A DNA stretch of 62,300 nt from Bacteroidales bacterium (GTDB taxonomy: Bacteria; Bacteroidota; Bacteroidia; Bacteroidales; P3): assembly GCA_017448185.1 (NCBI GenBank), contig JAFSLX010000048.1, positions 1 to 62,300 on the forward strand, in the 5' to 3' direction. The translations under genes were made by a program, and so were the position numbers. The first letter of the stretch is position 1. Every line of letters begins with the position of its first letter. Below the pieces are notes generated by a model. The model had not been told where the DNA came from. It saw only the letters and a list, made by a program, of their open reading frames with translations, and did not search any database. This document shows positions 54,276 through 62,232 of the stretch, piece by piece.

Positions 54276-55712
54276 TTATTTTTTCTCCACTCGGAAAATC
54301 TTGTAACCCAGCATGGCGATGGTGATGGACATCAAGGGCGAGATGATGTTGAAGAAGCAGTAGGGCAGGTAGGTGAGCGTGGGGACGTGGAGAACGAGCG
54401 ACTGGGTCATGCCGCAAGTGTTCCACGGCACGAGGACCGAGGTGACGGTGGCAGAGTCTTCGGTCGAGCGGCTCAGCAGGCGGCCTTCGTAGCCTTTCTC
54501 CTTGTAGAGTTTCCTGAAGATGTTGCCCGTGAGCACGATGCTGAGGTACTGGTCTCCGGTGACCATATTGGCCGTGAGTCCGGTGCCGACGGTGGAGGCC
54601 ACCAGCGAGCGACGGCCGCTGATGCCACGCGCAAGGGCATCGGTGAGACTCTGTATCATACCGGCACCAGCCATCGCACCTCCGAAGGCGGCGGCGCAGA
54701 AGATGAGGAACACGGTGCTGAGCATACCCCGCATGCCGCGCGTCTGCACCAGGCTGCTGAGCGCCTCGTTGCCCATGTCGAGCGACGTGCCGCTGTAGTA
54801 GGTCAGCATCAGGCCGCGGAAGCTGTTGCCACCACCCACATGCGAGACGATATCCGGCTGGGCGAAGAGCATCACCACTCCGGCGATGAAAGCCGAGAGG
54901 AAGAGCACGATGGCGGCCGGAAGGCGCAAGGCGATGAACACCGCCGCCGCCACGGGCACCAGCAGCAGCCATGGGCTGATATTAAAGGCGCTCTTCAGAC
55001 CTTCGGCGAACTGGGCCGATTGCACGCCGCCCTGCTCGGCATGCACCAGGCTTGCCACCAGGAATATAATCAGGGCGATGGTGAACGACGGCACCGTGGT
55101 GATGAGCATATAGCGTATGTGCTTGAACAGCGGCACCTCGCCCACCGACGAGGCTAGCACCGTGGTGTCGGAGAGGGGCGAAATCTTGTCGCCGAAATAG
55201 GCGCCCGAGATGATGGAGCCCGCCGTCCAGCCCACGCTGTAGCCGTGCGCCGTGCCGATGCCCATCAGGGCGATGCCTATGGTGGCGATGGTGGTCCACG
55301 AGCTGCCCGTCACCAGCGACACCAAGGCGCTGATGAGGCAGGCAATGAAAAGGAACACCGACGGTGAGACAATCTGCATGCCGTAGTATATCATTGTCGG
55401 CACCACTCCGCTTAGCATCCAGCTGCCCGACACGGCACCGATAAGGAACAGAATCAGTATGGCGCCGCCGATGGTGCGCACATTGTCCGAGATAGCGTGG
55501 TCGATGTCCATCCACGACACCTTGTAGAATATCATCCCCATGGCCACCGCTACCGCCGCCGCCACGAGCAGCGCCGTCTGGCTCGCCCCGTCGAGGGCGT
55601 CGGAGCCGAATTCCTTGATGACGAGCACCTGCAACGCCACCAGCACCGCCAGCGGAATCAGCGCCAAAGTCCAGTGGATGCGCGGTTTTTCGACATTATC
55701 CTTCTTATCCAT
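54276..55712 (-). CDS. NhaC-family Na+/H+ antiporter
   Basis: 478 residues from the ATG at 55712; a longer TTG-initiated frame crosses the -7 element and is rejected. About eleven membrane helices. Recognisable family features include GSSWTTIATIGIALMGIG, ISGAYFGDKISPLSDTTVLA and LVPWNTCGM. NhaC-type carriers exchange sodium, or malate/lactate in relatives, for protons. The GAYFGDKISPLSDTT segment contains the conserved residues of the NhaC ion site. The exact substrate (Na+ alone or sodium-malate/lactate) cannot be fixed. Monocistronic. Confidence 0.9.
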   Translation of the reverse strand: MDKKDNVEKPRIHWTLALIPLAVLVALQVLVIKEFGSDALDGASQTALLVAAAVAVAMGMIFYKVSWMDIDHAISDNVRTIGGAILILFLIGAVSGSWMLSGVVPTMIYYGMQIVSPSVFLFIACLISALVSLVTGSSWTTIATIGIALMGIGTAHGYSVGWTAGSIISGAYFGDKISPLSDTTVLASSVGEVPLFKHIRYMLITTVPSFTIALIIFLVASLVHAEQGGVQSAQFAEGLKSAFNISPWLLLVPVAAAVFIALRLPAAIVLFLSAFIAGVVMLFAQPDIVSHVGGGNSFRGLMLTYYSGTSLDMGNEALSSLVQTRGMRGMLSTVFLIFCAAAFGGAMAGAGMIQSLTDALARGISGRRSLVASTVGTGLTANMVTGDQYLSIVLTGNIFRKLYKEKGYEGRLLSRSTEDSATVTSVLVPWNTCGMTQSLVLHVPTLTYLPYCFFNIISPLMSITIAMLGYKIFRVEKK

Positions 55713-55732
55713 AGCTATGCTGTTATCGGTTG

Positions 55733-55740
55733 CAAAGATA
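55733..55740 (-). promoter_or_regulatory. -7 element for the NhaC-type gene
   Basis: Reads TATCTTTG leftward, 20 bases before the ATG. Confidence 0.7.
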
Positions 55741-55770
55741 CTCACTTTTTGCAATATGTGAAAATATTAT

Positions 55771-55801
55771 TTTGCCATGTCAAAAAAAGTTTGTACATTT
55801 G
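55771..55801 (+). promoter_or_regulatory. Bacteroidetes-type promoter with no gene for 340 bases
   Basis: TTTG at 55771-55774, 19 bases, TACATTTG at 55794-55801. The next start codon is at 56144, so the transcript would begin with a long non-coding, structured stretch. Confidence 0.7.
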
Positions 55802-55806
55802 CACTC

Positions 55807-56127
55807 GATTTCAAACGGATTATTAACGAACACTTCTGCCAATGAAACATAGCGCATAGTTTTGTATGCACATCATAGAATAGAAAAAGCGAAGTAGCTT
55901 ATCTGGTTTTCTGAAAACTTGGACACTTTTTAGAATTGCTATCCAGACCCAAGCGACGGCTTTCACGCGTTAGCGTGGACTTGTACGTTGTAATTGGATA
56001 GCAAAGGTAGTCCAAGACCTCAGAAAACCGATGAAGACTTAAAAGTACCACGCTCTTTTTATGTGCATTCTTCATCGGTACTGCAATAACATGTTATTTA
56101 TTCAAAACCGACGTGCCGATGGTTTTT
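55807..56127 (+). ncRNA. Structured RNA, 6S-like candidate or long leader
   Basis: A nested hairpin spans 55905-56029. GGTTTTCTGA (55905-55914) pairs with 56020-56029, CTTGGAC (55918-55924) with 56010-56016, and TTGCTATCCA (55936-55945) with 55995-56004; the tip has CACGC-GTTA-GCGTG (55964-55977). An asymmetric internal loop of 11 and 5 bases lies in the middle of the stem, the design of 6S RNA. Further downstream ACCGATGAAGA (56027-56037) can pair with 56069-56079, competing with the closing stem. AAAACC...GGTTTTT (56104-56127) is a weak terminator-like end. No open frame of interest. Ends are approximate. It may be a free RNA or the leader of the next gene. Confidence 0.55.
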
Positions 56128-56143
56128 AACGGGCAAAGATTGA

Positions 56144-56938
56144 ATGATGAAAAAAATATTGTTTCTACTATGTGTGTGCTTCCTTTCACATAATATGGTA
56201 GGTGCGCAATCAACTAAGGAAAGTAATATTTTCAAGTATGCGGGAACCAAAGATTTTCAGAGATATATTCCTCTTTATGGAAGACCGAGCAATACATTAG
56301 TTCTTAAAATATATCCTGCGCAAGAATATATGGGCAGTTGGATGAAATCTTCAGAATATCCAAACAAAACATACGTTGCGACATATGATGGAAATGGGTT
56401 GCTTACAAATGTTAATTGTGAGAACGATAATGAAAAGAGTGTCTATACATATTCGTATGGAGAACTAAACAATATAACACGGTATAACATAAATACGGGA
56501 ACACGTTTATCCTCAGAATATCCGGATAGTCCCAGACATGGCAAAAGGGGAGAAAAACGTGTTGAAGACAATAGTATATATTTTAAGGTATGGTTTAATA
56601 GTGAAGTACAAGGTAATGGTTATTTTCAAAGTACGTATTCTGCGTGTGCATTTAACGATAACGTCTATTATACAGTGGAAGACGATTGGCTATCCTATTC
56701 GCCAAGTACGATGGTAAAAGAATGTGGACTATCATGGAAAAAACACACAAGGGAGTCTGATCCATATAATCCTACCGCTTATTTTTTGCGTAAATATAAT
56801 CTGCTGAGCCGGGCAGCAACAAGATCAGACCGTTATGGAATTCGAATGGCTGGAGTAAGAAAATATGCAGATGTGGTTTCATACAATAATTATCTTATCA
56901 TTGGGAATAATTATTATGAATATATTTGGTCATATTGA
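56144..56938 (+). CDS. Exported hypothetical protein, AT-rich gene
   Basis: 264 residues (or 263 from the second ATG). Signal peptide (MKKILFLLCVCFLSHNMVGAQ). The mature part is rich in Tyr, Asn and Ser (VATYDGNGLLTNVNCENDN, KSVYTYSYGELNNITRYN) and ends in NYLIIGNNYYEYIWSY. No family was recognised. The gene uses AT-ending codons, unlike the C- or G-ending neighbours, so it may have been acquired. It follows the structured RNA without an obvious promoter of its own, and the next gene follows after 22 bases. Confidence 0.6.
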   Translation: MMKKILFLLCVCFLSHNMVGAQSTKESNIFKYAGTKDFQRYIPLYGRPSNTLVLKIYPAQEYMGSWMKSSEYPNKTYVATYDGNGLLTNVNCENDNEKSVYTYSYGELNNITRYNINTGTRLSSEYPDSPRHGKRGEKRVEDNSIYFKVWFNSEVQGNGYFQSTYSACAFNDNVYYTVEDDWLSYSPSTMVKECGLSWKKHTRESDPYNPTAYFLRKYNLLSRAATRSDRYGIRMAGVRKYADVVSYNNYLIIGNNYYEYIWSY

Positions 56939-56960
56939 CAAATTTAAAACGAAAAGAGTT

Positions 56961-57860
56961 ATGAAAAGGCTTTGCATCTTAACGATTATGATATGCTTGT
57001 TTAACACCATTCTGGCTCAAACAAACAACAATGTAAACTACAACAACAATAATAACAATATAATAATTAATAATCAACCTGTTATAGAGAAAGTACACTA
57101 TATTGAGAAATATAGAACTGTCTATGTTGACAGGCCTCAACCTAAACGTCATGCCCGTAAACTTTCTTCACCTGTATGTTTATTGAGTACAATCTGGGTT
57201 TATACAGAGGATTTGGGTGATTTCCGAAGCCTTTCGGACGCTAATGAAATTGTAAATCACCTCAATGCTAGAGGTGCTTGCGGAAGAAATGACTGGAGAA
57301 TTCCAACATCTGCAGAACTAACAGTGATGGAACAAAATGCTGACAAAGTTGGATTAGGGGACGGAATTTATATAGCAACAAGTCATAGTAATGGTATACT
57401 ACGACCAGTCTCAACGGGACCATCCATTGCTGAGAAAAGACAAGAGGCAGATTCCAGACGCAGGCAACAAGAAGCTGAAGAAACGCGTATTCGTACTGCA
57501 AAAAATGCTCAAAATAGTCTAATAAGTACCGGACATGGAATGAGGGATGGTAATGGCCTAATATGGTCAACAACAAATGTCGGCGCCACAACATCCTCCA
57601 GTAATGGTAGTGTGTTGGCTTCATATACAGGATACAATGGGTGGAGGTTGCCAACCTCTCGTGAACTGAGTTATTTTGTTGACAAATCCTCGGTAACCAA
57701 GAGGCCAGACAGTGGATACCTTAAAACATTCTATACCTACAATGGAATTACGTTGGTTCAAGGTAGATATTTGACTTCTGACGGATACTATGATGTTGGT
57801 GGAAGTAATGGTATTACAGGCAAGCAAGGATATGTGAGATTAGTCCAGGATGAGTTATAA
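56961..57860 (+). CDS. Exported protein with two DUF1566-like domains
   Basis: 299 residues from the ATG at 56961. Signal peptide (LCILTIMICLFNTILAQ), then an Asn-rich run, the hydrophilic stretch VEKVHYIEKYRTVYVDRPQ-like, and two copies of a Lcl/DUF1566-type core: GACGRNDWRIPTSAELTV and GYNGWRLPTSRELSYF. A coiled, charged segment (EKRQEADSRRRQQEAEETRI) separates the copies. The protein ends in QGYVRLVQDEL. Such domains occur in surface or periplasmic proteins of unknown function. It is AT-rich like its upstream neighbour and probably in one operon with it. Confidence 0.7.
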   Translation: MKRLCILTIMICLFNTILAQTNNNVNYNNNNNNIIINNQPVIEKVHYIEKYRTVYVDRPQPKRHARKLSSPVCLLSTIWVYTEDLGDFRSLSDANEIVNHLNARGACGRNDWRIPTSAELTVMEQNADKVGLGDGIYIATSHSNGILRPVSTGPSIAEKRQEADSRRRQQEAEETRIRTAKNAQNSLISTGHGMRDGNGLIWSTTNVGATTSSSNGSVLASYTGYNGWRLPTSRELSYFVDKSSVTKRPDSGYLKTFYTYNGITLVQGRYLTSDGYYDVGGSNGITGKQGYVRLVQDEL

Positions 57861-57919
57861 GAACTGTAGAATTATTGAATTCTATTCGATTATTTGACCT
57901 ATTACTTGATAGAAATAAA

Positions 57920-57950
57920 CGAGGCCCGCGACGTTCCGTCGCGGGCCTCG
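57920..57950. terminator. GC-rich hairpin between convergent genes
   Basis: CGAGGCCCGCGAC (57920-57932) pairs perfectly with 57938-57950. T runs are weak on both sides. Confidence 0.75.
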
Positions 57951-57973
57951 CATTTGTGTTGTAGATCTATGTG

Positions 57974-58303
57974 CTATCGATTCTGGGTGTCCCGTTTCTT
58001 TAGCATGGAGGTTAATTCGGCAGGGTCTCGACGGCAGTCGAAGACGGCCACGATGAGGACTTTATCGGAGGTGACCGTGTAAACGATGCGGTCGTGGCGC
58101 GTGTTCAAAGCACGATAAACCCGGCGTGAACCGTCGTACTCGTCGCAAAGACGCCCTATCTCGGGGAAGTCGGCCAGTCGCTGTGTCTCTTCTGTTACGC
58201 TGGCAACCGTCTGTTCGGCTGTGACGTAACCGAAGTTCAGCGCCACACGACGGGCAATCTCGCGCAGGTCATCCTCCGCTGCCGTGAGCCACTCTACTTG
58301 CAT
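57974..58303 (-). CDS. RelE/ParE-family toxin
   Basis: 109 residues. Pattern of the ParE/RelE fold: QVEWLTAAEDDLREIARRV, LADFPEIGRLCDEYDGSRRV, YRALNTRHDRIVYTVTSDKV and the end VFDCRRDPAEL. Such toxins inhibit gyrase (ParE) or cut mRNA at ribosomes (RelE); the sequence does not decide which. The start lies inside the antitoxin-like gene (overlap of 10 bases), as is usual for these pairs. Confidence 0.85.
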   Translation of the reverse strand: MQVEWLTAAEDDLREIARRVALNFGYVTAEQTVASVTEETQRLADFPEIGRLCDEYDGSRRVYRALNTRHDRIVYTVTSDKVLIVAVFDCRRDPAELTSMLKKRDTQNR

Positions 58304-58512
58304 ATCGCAGCCATTACACGGTCGTAGACTTCCGCCTGCGGGACGGTGTTCATCGTCCCATGCTCGTAGGCATCCATGCGACGCTCCAGTTCGCGCAACT
58401 CGCGGTCGGCGACGGTCTCGGTCCGTTTGAACAGGCCTGACTTCAGCAACTCATCCAACTTGCGTTGGGCGAGGGCGTTGTTCTGGTCGTATGTGAGGGA
58501 TATGGTGCACAT
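58294..58512 (-). CDS. Antitoxin-like partner of the RelE/ParE toxin
   Basis: 72 residues. The start MCTISLTYDQNNALAQRKLDELL resembles the N terminus of small antitoxins with a beta strand and helix, followed by a helical tail (RELRELERRMDAYEHG). It overlaps the toxin by 10 bases. The gene starts 12 bases after the gcvT stop, so it may ride on the gcvT message. Confidence 0.75.
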   Translation of the reverse strand: MCTISLTYDQNNALAQRKLDELLKSGLFKRTETVADRELRELERRMDAYEHGTMNTVPQAEVYDRVMAAICK

Positions 58513-58524
58513 AGTCTTATCACA

Positions 58525-59631
58525 TTAACCTTCGTAGAAGGGCATCTTGACGGTGACGGCTTTGAGGAGTTTCTCGCGGATCTTAATGTAGATCTCGGTG
58601 CCGGTCTTGGCGTACTCGGCCTTGATGAGGGCGGTGCCAATGTTCTTGCCGGTGCTGGGGCTAGGGCTGCCCGAGCGCACCTCGCCAATCTTGTTGCCCT
58701 GGGCGTCGCAGACTTCGTAGCCGTTGCGGGCGATGCCGCGGTCGATCATCTCGAAGCCGGCCACTTTGCGCTTGAATCCGGCGGCCTTCTGGGCCAGGAG
58801 GAGCTCCTTGTTGATGAAGTTGTTGTTCTCGGCTTTCAGCTTGACGATGAAGGCCAGCGGAGCCTCGAGGGGGCTGACTGTGTCGTCCATCTCGTGGCCG
58901 TAGAGGGCAAAGCCCTTCTCCAGACGCAGGGTGTCGCGGCAACCCAAGCCGGCAGGCATGATGCCGAACTCTTTACCAGCCTCGAAGACCTTGTCCCACA
59001 CCTCGAGGGCTTTCTCCTTGGGGATGTAGATTTCGCATCCGCCGGCACCGGTGTAACCGGTGGTGGAGAGGATGATGTTGGGGATGCCGGCGAAGGTGAG
59101 GATCTTGAAGGTGTAGTACTCCATGTCGACGATGTTCTCGCTGGTCAGCTTCTGCATGGCCTTGAGGGCGTTGGGGCCCTGGACGGCGAGCTGAGCCCAC
59201 TGCTCGCTCTCGTTGACGAAGTCCTTGCCGAGCTCCATACCCATCTTGTCGGCAATCTGGCTCATCCAGTTCCAGTCCTTGTCGATGTTGGCTGCGTTGG
59301 GGACCATGAAGTACTCGTCGTCATGGACGCGATAGACGAGCATGTCATCCACCACGCCACCCTGACCGTTGGGGAGGCAGGTGTACTGCACCTTGCCGTC
59401 GAAGAGGTCCTCGACATTGTTGGTGGTGACATACTGCATAAAGTGCTTGGCGATGGGGCCTTTGGCGCGGAACTCACCCATGTGGCTCACGTCGAACACG
59501 CCCACATTGTTGCGCACGTTGTTGTGTTCCTCGATGAGGGTGGTGTACTGAATGGGCATGTTGTAGCCTGCAAACTCTGCCATCTTGGCGCCGAGCTTGA
59601 TGTGTAAATCGGTGTACGGTGTGGTTTTCAT
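58525..59631 (-). CDS. gcvT: Aminomethyltransferase, glycine cleavage T-protein
   Basis: 368 residues. Typical T-protein landmarks: TPYTDLHIKLGAKMAEFAGY near the start, MPIQYTTLIEEHNNVRNNVG, DVSHMGEFRAKGP (the aspartate that binds tetrahydrofolate lies nearby), QGPNALKAMQKL, TGYTGAGGCEIYIP, and the end SPSTGKNIGTALI. The enzyme takes the aminomethyl group from the H-protein to form methylene-tetrahydrofolate and ammonia. The other glycine-cleavage genes are not in this window. The start ATG is followed by no better alternative. Confidence 0.95.
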   Translation of the reverse strand: MKTTPYTDLHIKLGAKMAEFAGYNMPIQYTTLIEEHNNVRNNVGVFDVSHMGEFRAKGPIAKHFMQYVTTNNVEDLFDGKVQYTCLPNGQGGVVDDMLVYRVHDDEYFMVPNAANIDKDWNWMSQIADKMGMELGKDFVNESEQWAQLAVQGPNALKAMQKLTSENIVDMEYYTFKILTFAGIPNIILSTTGYTGAGGCEIYIPKEKALEVWDKVFEAGKEFGIMPAGLGCRDTLRLEKGFALYGHEMDDTVSPLEAPLAFIVKLKAENNNFINKELLLAQKAAGFKRKVAGFEMIDRGIARNGYEVCDAQGNKIGEVRSGSPSPSTGKNIGTALIKAEYAKTGTEIYIKIREKLLKAVTVKMPFYEG

Positions 59632-59716
59632 TATGTTATGTTTTTATTGTTATATTTATCTTTTTTTTTGATAACGAAAATACATCCCGTTTATTGTTCT
59701 ATTTGATGAAAAAAAA

Positions 59717-61948
59717 TTATCGAATCACCTCGATGACACCATTGTGCTTCACCAACCCGTAATCACTTATCGCACGGAAGAGGAAATAGTATGTTCCATC
59801 GGGAAGACCGGAGGGATCCCAAAAGTCTTCCTGATGACGGATATCACGCACATGGTAGACCAGTACACCCCAACTATTGTATATCCACAGTTCATTCATC
59901 GAATAGAGGCCACATTCCAGCAAGTTGTCTACCACCCAACAATCATTGATACCGTCGCCATTCGGGGTCACCAGATTGGGGAACCTCAGATATTCTTCAA
60001 CAATAGTCACCGTATGTGTCATACTATCGACACACACCAGCGTCATGCTGCTGTCTATCACGTGTGGCCAAAATGCGAAAAGCGTAACATCCATGTCGCC
60101 ACTGCCGTTGGTCCACTGGTAGTGTGGTGCAACCGCCGATGTCGTGTCCACGCCGCCCTCGCCTGTCGAAATATTCCACAGAAAGTTCAAGCTATCCATA
60201 GGGATGCTGAGGTTGATGAACTGCGTCTGCGGATCATGGCTCACAATCTCGGTCGGCGACCAGTAGAAGGCAGCCTCGGGCGAGGAATGCACCTGCACCG
60301 CGTCCTCGCGAAGTATCAGCGAGTCGACACAACCGTGTATGCTCACCGCCTTGAGCATGAGCGAATAAACACCCACACTGTCGTAGATATGGGTAATAGG
60401 GATAGTCCACCGAAAGCCCGAAACAATCTGAGAAAGCGTGTCGCCGTCACCAAAACTCCACTGCCTCCACTGCTCGAACAACGTGGTATCGCGAAACAAA
60501 ACTGTCATCGGCAGGCAACCATGGAGAACTGTGTCCGCGCTCCACACCACACCATCGGTGCTCATCTGCAACTGCAACCGGAAAGCGCTATCAATCACCA
60601 CTAAATGTGCTGTCACAGTGCTGTCGCAACCGTATTGCGTCAGGTGAGGCACCACGATTGTCGTTGGACCACCGTAATCTATGCCTTCGTACATGAATGG
60701 CTCGTTGGCACAGTACGGAAGCGTATCGTGCAGGTTATACGTAGGCATGAAAGTATAGCTCAAGTCCACTACACTGTCACACCCCAAATAAGTAGTGTCG
60801 CGAATCAGATGGAGCGTGTCGGCGGTAAAAAAAAGATTGTTCCATCGCGCGGTGTCGCCTATACAGAGTGTGTCGGTCACCGTCTCGAAATATGGCTCTA
60901 CCCAGTGTATGCTGAACGCGGTGTCGACAGTGTCACCGCTGGAAAGAGCCACCCTGAGCGCATAGCTGATGGTTGTATCTGTTGCTGGCGGCACAAGTAA
61001 AAAAGTTGTGTCGGTCATCGCATTCCACGTGTCGCTTGCACCTCCCCACTCCACCGTGTCAACATGAGGTACTATATATTGTTCTATAGCCAGTAATGAC
61101 AGTTCCCAATCGAAAACATATCCATTGTCGCACCCCCAACTATCCTGCACCACAATATTCCATGTGCCGTTTAACGGACACCCAATCAAAGAATCGAAAC
61201 TCTGTTGTGGGCGGTAGAAGTGCGTGTCGGCAGCAATATGAGTTGAATCAATAGTTATGCCCATCACATTTATTATCCTATTCTCATATCGATAAATCAG
61301 ACCGTCCTTGGGGGCATACTGGTGAGAGTTGTTCTCCGACCAGCAATAGTTCCATCCCTCTCCAGGGGGGTTGCTACTTGTATCACAATAAGGAAGATGG
61401 TCGTCTCTATTCGAAAGGCCTAAATGAGTGCTCGCACTTACAGTGCCGTAGTCATAATTCCAGCCCACCAAACTGTCAAATTTTGCATCCCCACAACCCT
61501 TTGGTTCTTGCATAGCATTCATCAGCGATGCAAATTGCCCATTGGGACACTCCAGCGCAATAAAAATATCCGCCATCCATGTATGCTCTATTTTCAAACG
61601 AACAAAGTCGATATCCTGAGCTGATGTCACCACTGCTCCGCGATTATAAGCCGTGAAAGTGACAGGCGAACGATAGGTGCAAGTTCCAACCGTCGAGTCG
61701 CACACCACACCGTCAGGAAGAAACGTGCATTGGGGGTGCGAGATGGAACGCGGCGGATTTTCCACCACCACATTGCGCTCCGTAGCGTAGCCGATGCTGA
61801 TGATTAAACTGTCGTTGATGCAATGAGTCCGGTCGATGTTGAGCGAAACAATGCGTTGAGCAGCGGCCTTTGGAGACAATCCCGATGCCACCACCGCCAA
61901 CAAAACCACTATACGCCTAAAAGACAGCATAATACCCAACCAATACAT
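59717..61948 (-). CDS. Type B T9SS-secreted protein with P-domain-like and PKD-like regions
   Basis: 743 residues (737 from a second ATG at 61930). Signal peptide (RIVVLLAVVASGLSPKAAAQ). Residues about 105-280 show a proprotein-convertase P-domain-like jelly roll (VRLKIEHTWMADIFIALECP, GTWNIVVQDSWGCDNGYVFDWEL). A PKD-like domain with FRDTTLFEQWRQWSFGDGDT follows. The C-terminal 90 residues are the CHU_C/type B sorting domain: FPNLVTPNGDGINDCWVVDN, LWIYNSWGVLVYH, DFWDPSGLPDGTYYFLFRA. Type B cargo is recognised by the T9SS and often attached to the surface by shuttle proteins. No catalytic residues were found. Confidence 0.88.
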   Translation of the reverse strand: MYWLGIMLSFRRIVVLLAVVASGLSPKAAAQRIVSLNIDRTHCINDSLIISIGYATERNVVVENPPRSISHPQCTFLPDGVVCDSTVGTCTYRSPVTFTAYNRGAVVTSAQDIDFVRLKIEHTWMADIFIALECPNGQFASLMNAMQEPKGCGDAKFDSLVGWNYDYGTVSASTHLGLSNRDDHLPYCDTSSNPPGEGWNYCWSENNSHQYAPKDGLIYRYENRIINVMGITIDSTHIAADTHFYRPQQSFDSLIGCPLNGTWNIVVQDSWGCDNGYVFDWELSLLAIEQYIVPHVDTVEWGGASDTWNAMTDTTFLLVPPATDTTISYALRVALSSGDTVDTAFSIHWVEPYFETVTDTLCIGDTARWNNLFFTADTLHLIRDTTYLGCDSVVDLSYTFMPTYNLHDTLPYCANEPFMYEGIDYGGPTTIVVPHLTQYGCDSTVTAHLVVIDSAFRLQLQMSTDGVVWSADTVLHGCLPMTVLFRDTTLFEQWRQWSFGDGDTLSQIVSGFRWTIPITHIYDSVGVYSLMLKAVSIHGCVDSLILREDAVQVHSSPEAAFYWSPTEIVSHDPQTQFINLSIPMDSLNFLWNISTGEGGVDTTSAVAPHYQWTNGSGDMDVTLFAFWPHVIDSSMTLVCVDSMTHTVTIVEEYLRFPNLVTPNGDGINDCWVVDNLLECGLYSMNELWIYNSWGVLVYHVRDIRHQEDFWDPSGLPDGTYYFLFRAISDYGLVKHNGVIEVIR

Positions 61949-61963
61949 TCATCGTTTCCACTG

Positions 61964-61971
61964 CAAATATA
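61964..61971 (-). promoter_or_regulatory. -7 element for the type B T9SS gene
   Basis: Reads TATATTTG leftward, 15 bases before the first ATG and 33 before the second. The gap 61949-62300 holds no gene, only this site and the repeats listed separately, plus a small GGGGC/GCCCC hairpin (62022-62036). Confidence 0.65.
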
Positions 61972-62092
61972 CGGAATAATAATGGAAAAAAAAATAATTG
62001 TGCCATGATGAAAAAAAACAAGGGGCATCGAGCCCCTCCAGACTTTGCCAAACAATCAAGGGTGGCTCTGCATTGTCCATTGTCATCCAAGT

Positions 62093-62194
62093 TGACAAGC
62101 GATTCAGTATGGCGTGACAAGCCAATCAGTATGAATAGGGAATTTTTGACAAGCAATTCAGTATAACCAGCAAAAATCTGTCAAGCGATTTCAG
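62093..62194. repeat. Four phased direct repeats, TGACAAGC-type
   Basis: TGACAAGCGATTCAGTAT-like blocks begin at 62093, 62115, 62147 and 62179, the last being more diverged (TGTCAAGCGATTTCAG). Spacings are 22, 32 and 32 bases, roughly 2 and 3 helical turns. No gene covers them. They could be binding sites for a regulator or a transposon end; no inverted partner was seen in the window. Confidence 0.7.
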
Positions 62195-62232
62195 GAAAAG
62201 TCAATAGCCGTGGCGGTGCCTTCCCGGTCACT

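Noticed and set aside
55905..56029. Nested inverted repeat as a MITE-type transposon
   Set aside because: No target-site duplication at its borders, and internal helices are interrupted in register as in RNA rather than as terminal repeats of a mobile element.
58465..59607. 380-codon open frame antisense to gcvT
   Set aside because: The sense strand carries all gcvT motifs; antisense is a bias effect.
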